This document shows positions 24,546 to 32,248 of a stretch of DNA of 64,000 bases, piece after piece (positions within the stretch are counted from its first letter, which is position 1; each line of letters starts with the position of its first letter). The DNA lies in assembly GCA_022711405.1 (NCBI GenBank), contig JAKLFC010000006.1, forward strand, positions 115,638 through 179,637, given 5' to 3'. The translations under genes were made by a program, and so were the position numbers. This DNA comes from Bacteroidota bacterium (GTDB lineage Bacteria > Bacteroidota > Bacteroidia > Bacteroidales > JAGONC01). The notes below the pieces were generated by a model, which was not told where the DNA came from, did no database searches, and saw only the letters and a list, made by a program, of their open reading frames with translations.

Positions 24546-24997
24546 TATTTAATCACGGTTTGAACTACTTCCCTGATGGTGGATGGTCCCAGCTGTCGCA
24601 GGGTTTCCGTCATCTCATTGACCACCTCCTGGAGCCGTTTGCCTTCGCTGGCGCTGATCCACTCCAGCCTGAGCCTTCTCTGGTCGATGCCCATCTGGGC
24701 GATGACCCTCTGGAGCAGGTGGTATCTCCTGAGGCATTTATAGTTTCCCTCCGAATAATGGCAGTCGCCCGGATGGCAGCCGCCGATAAGGACACCGTCG
24801 GCGCCCTGGGTAAACGCTTCGATCACGAACTCCGGATCGATCCTGCCTGAGCACATCACACGGATCACGCGGGTGGAGGGAGCATACCTGAGCCTGGAAA
24901 CGCCTGCCAGGTCAGAGGCCGTATACGTGCACCAGTTGCAGAAAAAGGCCACGATACGGGGTGACCAGTCTTGTTTCGTTTGTTCTGTTAATGGCAT
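24545..24997 (-). CDS. mvhD: Hydrogenase iron-sulphur adaptor subunit MvhD
   Basis: The protein has 150 residues. Cysteine motifs IVAFFCNWCTYTASDLAG, VMCSGRI and IGGCHPGDCHYSEGNYKC match the MvhD family, which holds a [2Fe-2S] cluster. MvhD links the hydrogenase to heterodisulphide reductase HdrA in methanogens and in bacteria with related complexes. Here it sits exactly between hdrA and mvhG, which supports a joined Mvh-Hdr complex. Confidence 0.93.
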   Translation of the reverse strand: MPLTEQTKQDWSPRIVAFFCNWCTYTASDLAGVSRLRYAPSTRVIRVMCSGRIDPEFVIEAFTQGADGVLIGGCHPGDCHYSEGNYKCLRRYHLLQRVIAQMGIDQRRLRLEWISASEGKRLQEVVNEMTETLRQLGPSTIREVVQTVIK

Positions 24998-25007
24998 ATC
25001 TGTATGA

Positions 25008-26993
25008 TTATTCTACCAACAATCCATAAATTTCGCTGAGGATCTGCTGATCCTCGAAGAGGTTCTGTGTGATGGCTCCGGAGCCGCACGCAGCAACGCA
25101 GGTTCCGCATCCCTTGCAGAGCGCCTCGTTAATGTGCGATTTGCCTTTTCCATCGTCAAAGGTGATCGCGTGGTAAGGACACATATTGATGCAGACCTGG
25201 CATCCGCAGCACAGTTCCTCGGTAATAAAGGCAGTATTGGGCTCCAGTTCGACAAAACCGCTGTCGATCAGTGCCAGTGCCTGTGCGGCTGCCGCTCCTG
25301 CCTGGGCGACGCTGTCGGGGATATCCCTCGGACCCTGGCACGCGCCGGCGATATAGATCCCGTCGGTGAAGGTCTCCACGGGGGCCAGCTTCGGGTGGCG
25401 CTCCAGGAAAAAGCCTTCGTTGGAACACGAAATATTGAACATCCTGCGGATGTCCTGTGCATCTTTGCCGGGCTCTATCCCCACGGCCAGTACCACCATG
25501 TCGACCGGGATCCGTCTGACCATCCCGATAAGGGTATCTTCCACCCGGATCACCAGTTTTCCTTTCTCATGGTCGTTGATCGCCCAGTCGGAAACTTCAG
25601 CCACCCTCCCCCGGATGAAATGCACACCCTCGTTGAGCAGCTTATCGTAGAATTCCTCATATCCCTTCCCGGGGGTACGCATATCGATATAGAAATTGTA
25701 TATCTCGGCATCCGTATGTTCCTTGAGCAGGTGTGCCAGTTTGAGCGAATACATGCAGCAAACCCTCGAGCACCACTTGTTGGTCTTTTCGTCGCGTGAG
25801 CCCACGCAATGAATGATCCCGATGCTTTTGGGCTTGCTTTTATCGCGGAGCACCACATGACCGCCCGTGGGACCCGATGCGTTCACCAGCCGCTCCACCT
25901 CAAGGGATGTGTACACATTTGAATAACGGCCGTAACCGTAATAGGGCGCCCTGGCTGCATCAAATGGCTGAAATCCGGTGCAAAGAAGGATCGTTCCCAC
26001 CTCCAGCTCCTGTACCACAGGTTTCTGGTCAAAGTCAAAGGCATTCCTGTCGCAGGCCTTGGCACAAGTCTGGGGACACTTTCCGGTCTTGAAATGTATG
26101 CAGGTCTTGTCATCGATCAGTACCACCTGCGGTGTGGCCTGGGGAAAAGGAATATACACCGGTTTGCGCTTGCTCAGTCCTTCGTTGAACTCATCGCTGA
26201 ACTTGGCTTCCTTGAAGATACAGGCATCTATGCATGCAAAACATCCCACGCATTTTTCTTCAATGATGTACCGTGGTTTACGCGTGACTTTTACATGGTA
26301 ATTGCCCACGTATCCATCCACCGCAGATACTTCCGAATAGCTCAGCAATGTAATACCGGGGTGTTTCAGCACGGCCGACATCTTTGGCGTTAGGATGCAG
26401 GCGGCGCAATCCAGCGTCGGGAACGTCTTGTCGAATTTGGCCATGTAGCCTCCGATGGTGGGTTCTTTTTCGACAAGGTATACTTTCTTGCCGGCATTCG
26501 CAATGGTCAGGGCGGCAGATATCCCTGAGATCCCTCCCCCGACGATCAGGACATCCGGATTGACAGGTACCTTCTTCTTTTCCAGGGCTTTATGAAAGAC
26601 CACACGACTGATGGCTGCCCTCACCAGGTCCTTGGCCTTGAGCGTGGCCATCTCCTTATCTTCATGAACCCAGGATGCGTTCTCCCGGATGTTCACCATC
26701 TGAAAATAGAACTGGTTGATGCCCGCTTTCGATGTGGCAGTCCGGAATGTGTTTTCATGAAGCAGTGGAGAACAGGAGGCCACCACAATCCTGTTCAGTT
26801 TGAAGACCTCCACATCCTTTGCGATCATCTCCTGACCAGGATCAGAGCACATGTATTTATAATCCCTTGACAGGACCACATTGGGGAGTTTTGCGGCATA
26901 CTCGGCTACAGCGGTCACATCCACCATATTGGCGATGTTGTGTCCGCAATGGCAAATATAAAATCCTACCCTTGCTTCCTCATTGACAGGCAT
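25008..26993 (-). CDS. hdrA: Heterodisulphide reductase subunit A-like flavoprotein
   Basis: The protein has 661 residues. In order: an N-terminal CHCGHNIANMVD segment, the FAD-binding VLIVGGGISGISAALTIANA motif, an inserted cluster motif EEKCVGCFACIDACIF, the second FAD motif region TDGIYIAGACQGPRDIP, and two C-terminal ferredoxin motifs (CCGCQVCINMCPYH, CKGCGTCVAACGSGA). HdrA carries the bifurcating FAD that splits electrons from H2 between a high-potential acceptor (HdrB) and low-potential ferredoxin. Family membership is certain; bifurcation here is inferred from the HdrABC-MvhADG set. A perfect AGGAGG site lies 7 nt before the ATG. Confidence 0.95.
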   Translation of the reverse strand: MPVNEEARVGFYICHCGHNIANMVDVTAVAEYAAKLPNVVLSRDYKYMCSDPGQEMIAKDVEVFKLNRIVVASCSPLLHENTFRTATSKAGINQFYFQMVNIRENASWVHEDKEMATLKAKDLVRAAISRVVFHKALEKKKVPVNPDVLIVGGGISGISAALTIANAGKKVYLVEKEPTIGGYMAKFDKTFPTLDCAACILTPKMSAVLKHPGITLLSYSEVSAVDGYVGNYHVKVTRKPRYIIEEKCVGCFACIDACIFKEAKFSDEFNEGLSKRKPVYIPFPQATPQVVLIDDKTCIHFKTGKCPQTCAKACDRNAFDFDQKPVVQELEVGTILLCTGFQPFDAARAPYYGYGRYSNVYTSLEVERLVNASGPTGGHVVLRDKSKPKSIGIIHCVGSRDEKTNKWCSRVCCMYSLKLAHLLKEHTDAEIYNFYIDMRTPGKGYEEFYDKLLNEGVHFIRGRVAEVSDWAINDHEKGKLVIRVEDTLIGMVRRIPVDMVVLAVGIEPGKDAQDIRRMFNISCSNEGFFLERHPKLAPVETFTDGIYIAGACQGPRDIPDSVAQAGAAAAQALALIDSGFVELEPNTAFITEELCCGCQVCINMCPYHAITFDDGKGKSHINEALCKGCGTCVAACGSGAITQNLFEDQQILSEIYGLLVE

Positions 26994-27000
26994 GATTTTT

Positions 27001-27006
27001 CCTCCT
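27001..27006 (-). promoter_or_regulatory. Strong Shine-Dalgarno AGGAGG of hdrA
   Basis: It reads AGGAGG on the minus strand, 7 nt before the ATG. Confidence 0.8.
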
Positions 27007-27014
27007 GATTCTGT

Positions 27015-27872
27015 TTAATTGAGCACTAATGAAGGTGACAACATTTGTTTAAGTCCCAGCTTTTTTGCAGGTATTCCCATGGCCAGACCCATCAGCTGGG
27101 TAAAGTACATGACGGGAATCCTCACATCATCTTTTAACTTTCGTGATATCTTTCCCTGGAAACATTCGAGGTTGAACTGGCAGAGGGGGCAGGCAGTGAT
27201 GATCACATCTGCTCCTCTGCTCTTCGCCTCTTTAAGGATCACATAGTTCATCCTAAGGCCTATGTCGGTCATGGTGCTTGTCATGCTTCCGCTGCAGCAT
27301 CTGGATTTGAGTGGCCAGTCGACAGGGGTTGCACCCATGGCCCTGGCAATGTCGTCCATGGTATGGGGATTCCATTGATCGTCAAACGTGGCGTAGGGTC
27401 TGATCAGCTGGCATCCATAATAGGACGCTACCTTAAGATCTTTCAGCGGCATCTCCACGGTCCGCGTAAGCGCATCAGCCCCCAGCTGATTGACCAGCAG
27501 GTCGAGTGGATGACGAATCTGAACCTTGCCGTTGTAGGAAAGGCCCGAATGATTTAAGATTTGATTTACCCTGTCCCTGATGCCGGATTCTGATTCCATG
27601 TATTTCTGAGTCTTCAGAAAGCCCATGAAGCAGGCAGCACAGGGGACGATCACTTCGTCACCACCCTGTTTCTCGGCAATCCCAAGATTCCGCGCCGTGA
27701 TCTCAAGGGCATAATTTTCGTTGATGGACATGTAATTCGTGGCCCCGCAGCAATTCCAGTTCTCAAGCTCCTCCACCTCGATACCCAGCTTTTGAAGTAC
27801 GGCCAGTAATGAGATCTCATAATGTTTCCCGGAAGATTTCAGCGAACAACCCGGATAATAAAGATATTTCAT
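27015..27872 (-). CDS. hdrB: Heterodisulphide reductase subunit B-like protein
   Basis: The protein has 285 residues. Two CCG-type domains are present: YYPGCSLKSSGKHY with WNCCGATNY, and YYGCQLIRPY with SRCCSGSM and ACPLCQFNLE. In methanogens these bind two non-cubane [4Fe-4S] clusters that reduce CoM-S-S-CoB. Bacteria lack that substrate as far as known, so the natural disulphide or other acceptor here is unknown. It is the second gene of the operon, preceded by an AAAGGAG site. Confidence 0.93.
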   Translation of the reverse strand: MKYLYYPGCSLKSSGKHYEISLLAVLQKLGIEVEELENWNCCGATNYMSINENYALEITARNLGIAEKQGGDEVIVPCAACFMGFLKTQKYMESESGIRDRVNQILNHSGLSYNGKVQIRHPLDLLVNQLGADALTRTVEMPLKDLKVASYYGCQLIRPYATFDDQWNPHTMDDIARAMGATPVDWPLKSRCCSGSMTSTMTDIGLRMNYVILKEAKSRGADVIITACPLCQFNLECFQGKISRKLKDDVRIPVMYFTQLMGLAMGIPAKKLGLKQMLSPSLVLN

Positions 27873-27880
27873 GGATTTTT

Positions 27881-27887
27881 CTCCTTT
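27881..27887 (-). promoter_or_regulatory. Shine-Dalgarno AAAGGAG of hdrB
   Basis: It reads AAAGGAG on the minus strand, 8 nt before the ATG. Confidence 0.75.
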
Positions 27888-27895
27888 CCGTCAGG

Positions 27896-28480
27896 CTACT
27901 GGTTTAACATCGATCTGAACTCTTTCCTGTTGGTCATGCCTTTTTCAAAGAGTGACAACCGCCGTTTCATGAACAGTCGGACACCCAGTGAAGCATAGCC
28001 CAGCATCTTAAAGATATTGTAGCGCAGGTAATAATTGGTCAGCAGAAAGATCTCATTGATCCTGCCGGTCCTTTTCACCTCACTGTAGAAAGTCCTGGCC
28101 AGGATGGGTACCGGGAAGTTCTTTGGATAGATCTTGTTCTCAATGGCTTCCCTCTTCAGGGCATACATGACATCAGTAATCTTGATCCCTTTCGGGCATT
28201 CAACGGTACACTGGTAGCAGGAAGCACAGAGCCAGACCGTACGGTTCGACAGGACCTCCTGTTTGAAACCGGCCCTGACCATGGCGATCACTTTCCGGGG
28301 CGTGTAATCCATCCAGACACTCAGAGGGCATGCAGCACTGCAGTTGCCGCACTGGATGCAACCAAAGAGCTTTTCGCCGTGTGCTTCCCTGGCAATGGTC
28401 TCCCCAAAATTTTTATCCAGGTCGGCTTCCAGCTTAACCGTAAGTCCCTGGGTCAGAATTTCTGAACTTGATGCATTCAT
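27896..28480 (-). CDS. hdrC: Heterodisulphide reductase subunit C-like protein
   Basis: The protein has 194 residues. Two [4Fe-4S] motifs, FGCIQCGNCSAACPLSVWMD and CASCYQCTVECPKGI, carry electrons from HdrA to HdrB. A helical C-terminal part includes a mildly hydrophobic segment (YYLRYNIFKMLGYASLGV). It is the first gene of the operon and follows a predicted TATTTTTG promoter box. Confidence 0.93.
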   Translation of the reverse strand: MNASSSEILTQGLTVKLEADLDKNFGETIAREAHGEKLFGCIQCGNCSAACPLSVWMDYTPRKVIAMVRAGFKQEVLSNRTVWLCASCYQCTVECPKGIKITDVMYALKREAIENKIYPKNFPVPILARTFYSEVKRTGRINEIFLLTNYYLRYNIFKMLGYASLGVRLFMKRRLSLFEKGMTNRKEFRSMLNQ

Positions 28481-28579
28481 AAGGATTGTGCTTTCCTGAA
28501 TTGAGGGTCAAAAAATGATAATCTGCTGAATATAAAAGTTTTCCAAAAACTGAAAAACGACGCAGAAAGGTAGGATATT

Positions 28580-28587
28580 CAAAAATA
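28580..28587 (-). promoter_or_regulatory. TATTTTTG -7 box upstream of hdrC
   Basis: CAAAAATA on the plus strand is an exact TAnnTTTG box on the minus strand, about 100 nt before the hdrC ATG. No clear -33 element was found. Confidence 0.4.
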
Positions 28588-28682
28588 ATCACCAAATAAT
28601 TCGATAAAATAATTTGACATGCAATTAGCTTAATATGTGTATTATGAAACTATAAAAAAAACCTTTGTGTTCCTTTGATAAT

Positions 28683-28738
28683 CCTTTGTGTTCCTTGGTG
28701 GTTAAATTTGTTGGCTTAACCACTAAGGAACACGAAGG
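28683..28738. repeat. Long inverted repeat in the 346-bp gap upstream of hdrC
   Basis: The arms at 28683-28705 and 28716-28738 match at 21 of 23 positions around a 10-nt loop (CCTTTGTGTTCCTTGGTGG... / ...CACTAAGGAACACGAAGG). An extra partial direct copy of CCTTTGTGTTCC precedes it. The rest of the gap, 28481-28826, holds the hdrC promoter and no gene. Confidence 0.8.
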
Positions 28739-28826
28739 ATCTTCATCAAGGTACACAAAGGTCACGCGCAGAAACGCTCTGCCTTTGATACTAAGATCAG
28801 GGGGGTAAAAGGTCCGGAAAAAACGC

Positions 28827-29279
28827 TTATTTCTTGACTTTCGGAGCTTTTGCCGGAGCTGCTTTCGCTTTGGGTGCTTTGGCTACGGTCTTTTTAGCCG
28901 TGGCCGTTTTGGGTTTGGCGGCTGCCTTAACCGGAGCTGCTTTCGCTTTGGCCGTTACCGGCTTTTTCGCTGCCGGTTTTTTCTTATCATCCTTTTTGAA
29001 AGCCTCAGCAGCTTTTACAAAGCCACTCTTGAGAGCAGACCATGCATCACCCGCTTTATCCTTGAAATCTTCCCAATGATCCTCGCCAGCGTCCATGATA
29101 TCGTTCATCTCTTTGGTCATCTTATCCTTCTTCACCTTCAGGTCCTTCATCTGTTCATGGTATTTGACCTTTGCGCTCTCTTTCGCTTTTCCGGCCTTCA
29201 CTTCCAGCTCATCCAGTTCCCCGTCCCATTTGTCCAGCTGTTTTTTCAGTTTTTCGATATACTCATCGCGTTTACTCAT
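28827..29279 (-). CDS. Coiled-coil protein with histone H1-like Lys/Ala/Pro tail
   Basis: The protein has about 150 residues from MSKRDEYIEKL; a Met three codons upstream at 29288 is also possible. Residues 1-90 form a charged coiled coil (KKQLDKWDGELDELEVKAG, KYHEQMKDLKVKKDKM). From about 95 to the end the sequence is nearly all Lys, Ala, Pro, Thr and Val (KKPAAKKPVTAKAKAAPVKA), like bacterial histone H1-type tails that bind DNA. The join of a coiled coil to such a tail suggests a nucleoid or stress-related role, which is inference. It has a single gene unit with AT-rich flanks. Confidence 0.75.
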   Translation of the reverse strand: MSKRDEYIEKLKKQLDKWDGELDELEVKAGKAKESAKVKYHEQMKDLKVKKDKMTKEMNDIMDAGEDHWEDFKDKAGDAWSALKSGFVKAAEAFKKDDKKKPAAKKPVTAKAKAAPVKAAAKPKTATAKKTVAKAPKAKAAPAKAPKVKK

Positions 29280-29383
29280 GGCATTCAAATTTTAATAGTG
29301 ATAAATAATAAAACGATGATTAAATTTTTGTTACCTTTTTAAACGTCAAAATTATAAAATATTGTACAATATGTAAAGCGGAA

Positions 29384-29479
29384 AGATATCTGATGAACGA
29401 TTAACCGATATTTGATATTTGATTTAAATCCCAAATCAAATCCCAAATCAGATATCGGTTAATCTTTTCATCAGATATC
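29384..29479. repeat. Inverted pair of AAATCAAATATC/CAGATATC repeats
   Basis: The left arm (29384-29425) is the reverse complement of the repeat type seen at about 3777-3817 and 59700-59766. The right arm (29427-29479) is in forward orientation. Together they can form a long AT-rich cruciform between the coiled-coil gene and the susE stop. Confidence 0.7.
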
Positions 29480-29481
29480 GC

Positions 29482-30618
29482 TCAGGGCGTTTCAATCGCA
29501 TACGACATTTTGGTCAGGTCCACTGTGACCTTGTATTCGCCAGCAGAAGGGCCGGGGATCCCCGGCGGATCCGGAACACTCTCTGTGGGGCGGTAGACCA
29601 TCAGCCCTTTTTTGCTATTGCCTTTTTCGTTCGTTCCCCACTGGGGTGCCCACTGTCCGGGAACCTCCAGGAATTTCAGGTAGCCTCCTCCAAGCAGGTT
29701 CGTGGTGATGGTAAACACATGATCAGGACCTTCCGTCAGTTTCAGCCCGGCCATGTTATCCCATCCTGCGGAGGTGGCATCTCCGATCAGGTATAATTCG
29801 CCGGAGGTAAGGAACGTCTTGTAGGTCAGGTTCAGTGTATCGGCTTCAATGTAATAGTTACCCGAGGTGGCTCCCATCGGTACAGACGGAGGATCGGGCG
29901 TAGCTTCATCGGGTCGGTACACCAGGGGTCCTGACTCCAGCGTACCGGTGGCATCGGTTCCCCATTGTGGTGCCCATGCTCCCAGCATCGAAAGGAACTT
30001 GAACCAGTCGCCGGCAGCATCCAGGTATTCCACCCGCGCAAACACTCCGCTGCCAAGGTGTTCCATTGGGATTGCCTTTGTATTGTCCCAGTCGATGTTC
30101 GTTGCATCGCCGATCAGGTAGATCGGTTTGACATAGATGATTTCCGAATAGGGAGTGATCGAAAGCGTGATCACATCGGAATAAATCACCGGATATTCAC
30201 TGTAGGTATTCAGGAAAGCTTTTACCCTGTATTCAAACTCATAGGCAATTTCAGGTTCCAGCTCCAAAACGCCCAGGAGCTGGTTATTCACCTGACTTAT
30301 GGTCGTTTCATAGGTGAGTCCGGTCGTACTGACCAGATCCATGGGTTCTGCAAAACTATTCCCGGCAAAGTCCATCTGTAGGATATATTTGATGGATTCC
30401 AGATTTGCGAGGTCGTATTTTGCAGCTGACCATGTAAATTGGACAACGCTGTCGGCGTTTTCCTTTAAAAGGATCAGGGATGAGCCGTTTGAAGGGGCCT
30501 GGATCGACGACTTCACCGTTTTGCTCATATCCAGTTTCGGATCCCTCAGGTCTTCCTCGCAGGAAATCATGAAGCTGAATCCTATCAATGCTATGATGAA
30601 ATAAACAAATTTTTTCAT
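29482..30618 (-). CDS. SusE/SusF-type starch-binding outer-membrane lipoprotein
   Basis: The protein has 378 residues. A lipoprotein signal peptide ends at FMIS|CEED. A SusE-type domain covers about 30-140. Two similar starch-binding-like domains follow, each with YLIGDAT...WDN, a FKFL or LKFL strand, APQWGT and a YRPDEATPDPPSVP-type segment. SusE/SusF proteins hold alpha-glucans at the cell surface. It is the third gene of the susC-susD-susE unit, 24 nt behind susD. Confidence 0.9.
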   Translation of the reverse strand: MKKFVYFIIALIGFSFMISCEEDLRDPKLDMSKTVKSSIQAPSNGSSLILLKENADSVVQFTWSAAKYDLANLESIKYILQMDFAGNSFAEPMDLVSTTGLTYETTISQVNNQLLGVLELEPEIAYEFEYRVKAFLNTYSEYPVIYSDVITLSITPYSEIIYVKPIYLIGDATNIDWDNTKAIPMEHLGSGVFARVEYLDAAGDWFKFLSMLGAWAPQWGTDATGTLESGPLVYRPDEATPDPPSVPMGATSGNYYIEADTLNLTYKTFLTSGELYLIGDATSAGWDNMAGLKLTEGPDHVFTITTNLLGGGYLKFLEVPGQWAPQWGTNEKGNSKKGLMVYRPTESVPDPPGIPGPSAGEYKVTVDLTKMSYAIETP

Positions 30619-30642
30619 AGGATAATCGTTTTAAGCGTTGTT

Positions 30643-32226
30643 TTAATAACCCTGGTTCTGTTTCAGGTTCAGGTTGGCGGTCATATCGGACGACGGGATC
30701 GGGAACAGGTTGTATTTGGCATCTGTTGCCATTCCATCCATGGTCTTTCCTTTCCAGGGCCAGAGGTAATCTCCTCCGGTGAACAGGCCGTAGCGCACCA
30801 GGTCGGTCCTGCGGTGGCATTCCCAGTAAAGTTCACGTGCACGTTCATCCAGGATAAAATCAAGATCAATAGTGGACACATTGCCGGATGCATTCCCATA
30901 GGCTCTTTGCCTCAGCTCATTCACATATCCGGTCGCTGTTCCCAGGTCACCGCCTGAACCACCTCTCAGCACGGCTTCTGCATACATCAGGTAGGCGTCA
31001 GCCAGCCTGAACATGGGAAAATCGGTATCCGTATAGGTCTGGTTGGAACCGGGGGCACCGTCGCGTTTCACATTCCTGAACTTGGTGATGGCGTAACCCT
31101 GGTTGAAAAATCCAACATCATTGATCTCCAGAGTTTGTCCATCCGTGTAAAACATGGCCCGGCTGTCGGTATTGCCAGTGATATCGGTGAATTTCTGAAC
31201 AAAGGCCTTCGTCGTCCGTGTTCCTCCCCATCCGCCTGAGATACCAAAATCACCGGGATTCATCGTTCCTCCCACTGAGGCGCTTATAATGAACGTGGTT
31301 CCTCCCCAGGTTCTGGTGTAGGTTCCGTCGAAGGGCACCGCGAAAATGACCTCATCCAGGTGGTCGTTATCGGCAAGGAAAAGATTCTGGTATTCAGGCT
31401 CCAGCGTGTAGCCCGCATTGATCACATTCTTGCAGTATGTGATGCACTCGGTATATTTCTGCTGACCGACATACACCTCGGCATTCAGGTACAGTTTAGC
31501 CAGAAGCATCCATACCGCTGCTTTATCGGCGCGGCCGTATTCATTCTGCCGTGGATTCATCATCTGGCTCTCGATAGCCAGCAACTCTGACTCCACGTAC
31601 GCATAAAGGTCCGCCCTCTGGATCTGGCTCGGGAAGAACGATCCAACCGGGTCGTCTTCCGTTACGAATGGAACGTTTCCAAACAGATCCAGTGCATGCC
31701 AGTAGCTGAGGGCTCTGAGAAAGCGTGCTTCCGCACGGTAGAATCCTATTTTAGCCCGCAGATCACCACTGATCCCGCGCTCCGAAAGCTTGCTTTCAGA
31801 TGTTTCGCGGATATATTCATTGCAGATGGAGACCTGGTAGAAGATCCGGTAGTACATGGCAGCAATGAATACATCGCTGGTGCCCCATGTCTGCCAGTGC
31901 AGATCCTTGATGGTCTGGTCGTTCCACGCCATGACCGATTCATCCGTGGTGAGTTCCTGGTGATACCAGTACCCTCGCAGATACTGTCCAAAACCTTCAT
32001 CAATGCCGCTGATGTCACCGGCTCCATTAGGGCCGATCTGCCCTGAGACGGCAAGTCCGGCATAGAGCTTGGCGAGTACCTTTGTGTAGTTGGTCGTATC
32101 TTCATATACGCTTGCAGCCGTCACTTCATCCTTATCCAGAGGTACTGTATCCAGGTCCTTGACACAGGAGGTGAATACAAGTATTCCTGCTGCAATTAAA
32201 AGGGATATATTGAGTATTCTTTTCAT
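30643..32226 (-). CDS. SusD/RagB family nutrient-binding lipoprotein
   Basis: The protein has 527 residues. The lipobox is VFTS|CVKD. N-terminal SusD features (LDTVPLDKDEVTAASVYED), TPR-like helices and the C-terminal FILDERARELYWECHRRTDLVRYG block are diagnostic. It binds glycan at the surface and closes over the SusC channel. It lies 22 nt behind susC and 24 nt ahead of susE. Confidence 0.96.
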   Translation of the reverse strand: MKRILNISLLIAAGILVFTSCVKDLDTVPLDKDEVTAASVYEDTTNYTKVLAKLYAGLAVSGQIGPNGAGDISGIDEGFGQYLRGYWYHQELTTDESVMAWNDQTIKDLHWQTWGTSDVFIAAMYYRIFYQVSICNEYIRETSESKLSERGISGDLRAKIGFYRAEARFLRALSYWHALDLFGNVPFVTEDDPVGSFFPSQIQRADLYAYVESELLAIESQMMNPRQNEYGRADKAAVWMLLAKLYLNAEVYVGQQKYTECITYCKNVINAGYTLEPEYQNLFLADNDHLDEVIFAVPFDGTYTRTWGGTTFIISASVGGTMNPGDFGISGGWGGTRTTKAFVQKFTDITGNTDSRAMFYTDGQTLEINDVGFFNQGYAITKFRNVKRDGAPGSNQTYTDTDFPMFRLADAYLMYAEAVLRGGSGGDLGTATGYVNELRQRAYGNASGNVSTIDLDFILDERARELYWECHRRTDLVRYGLFTGGDYLWPWKGKTMDGMATDAKYNLFPIPSSDMTANLNLKQNQGY

Positions 32227-32248
32227 GGTAGTCCTGTATTAAGGTTTA

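Noticed and set aside
25134..25799. 221-codon open frame antisense to hdrA
   Set aside because: It lies fully inside a well-conserved HdrA gene and is a codon-bias shadow.
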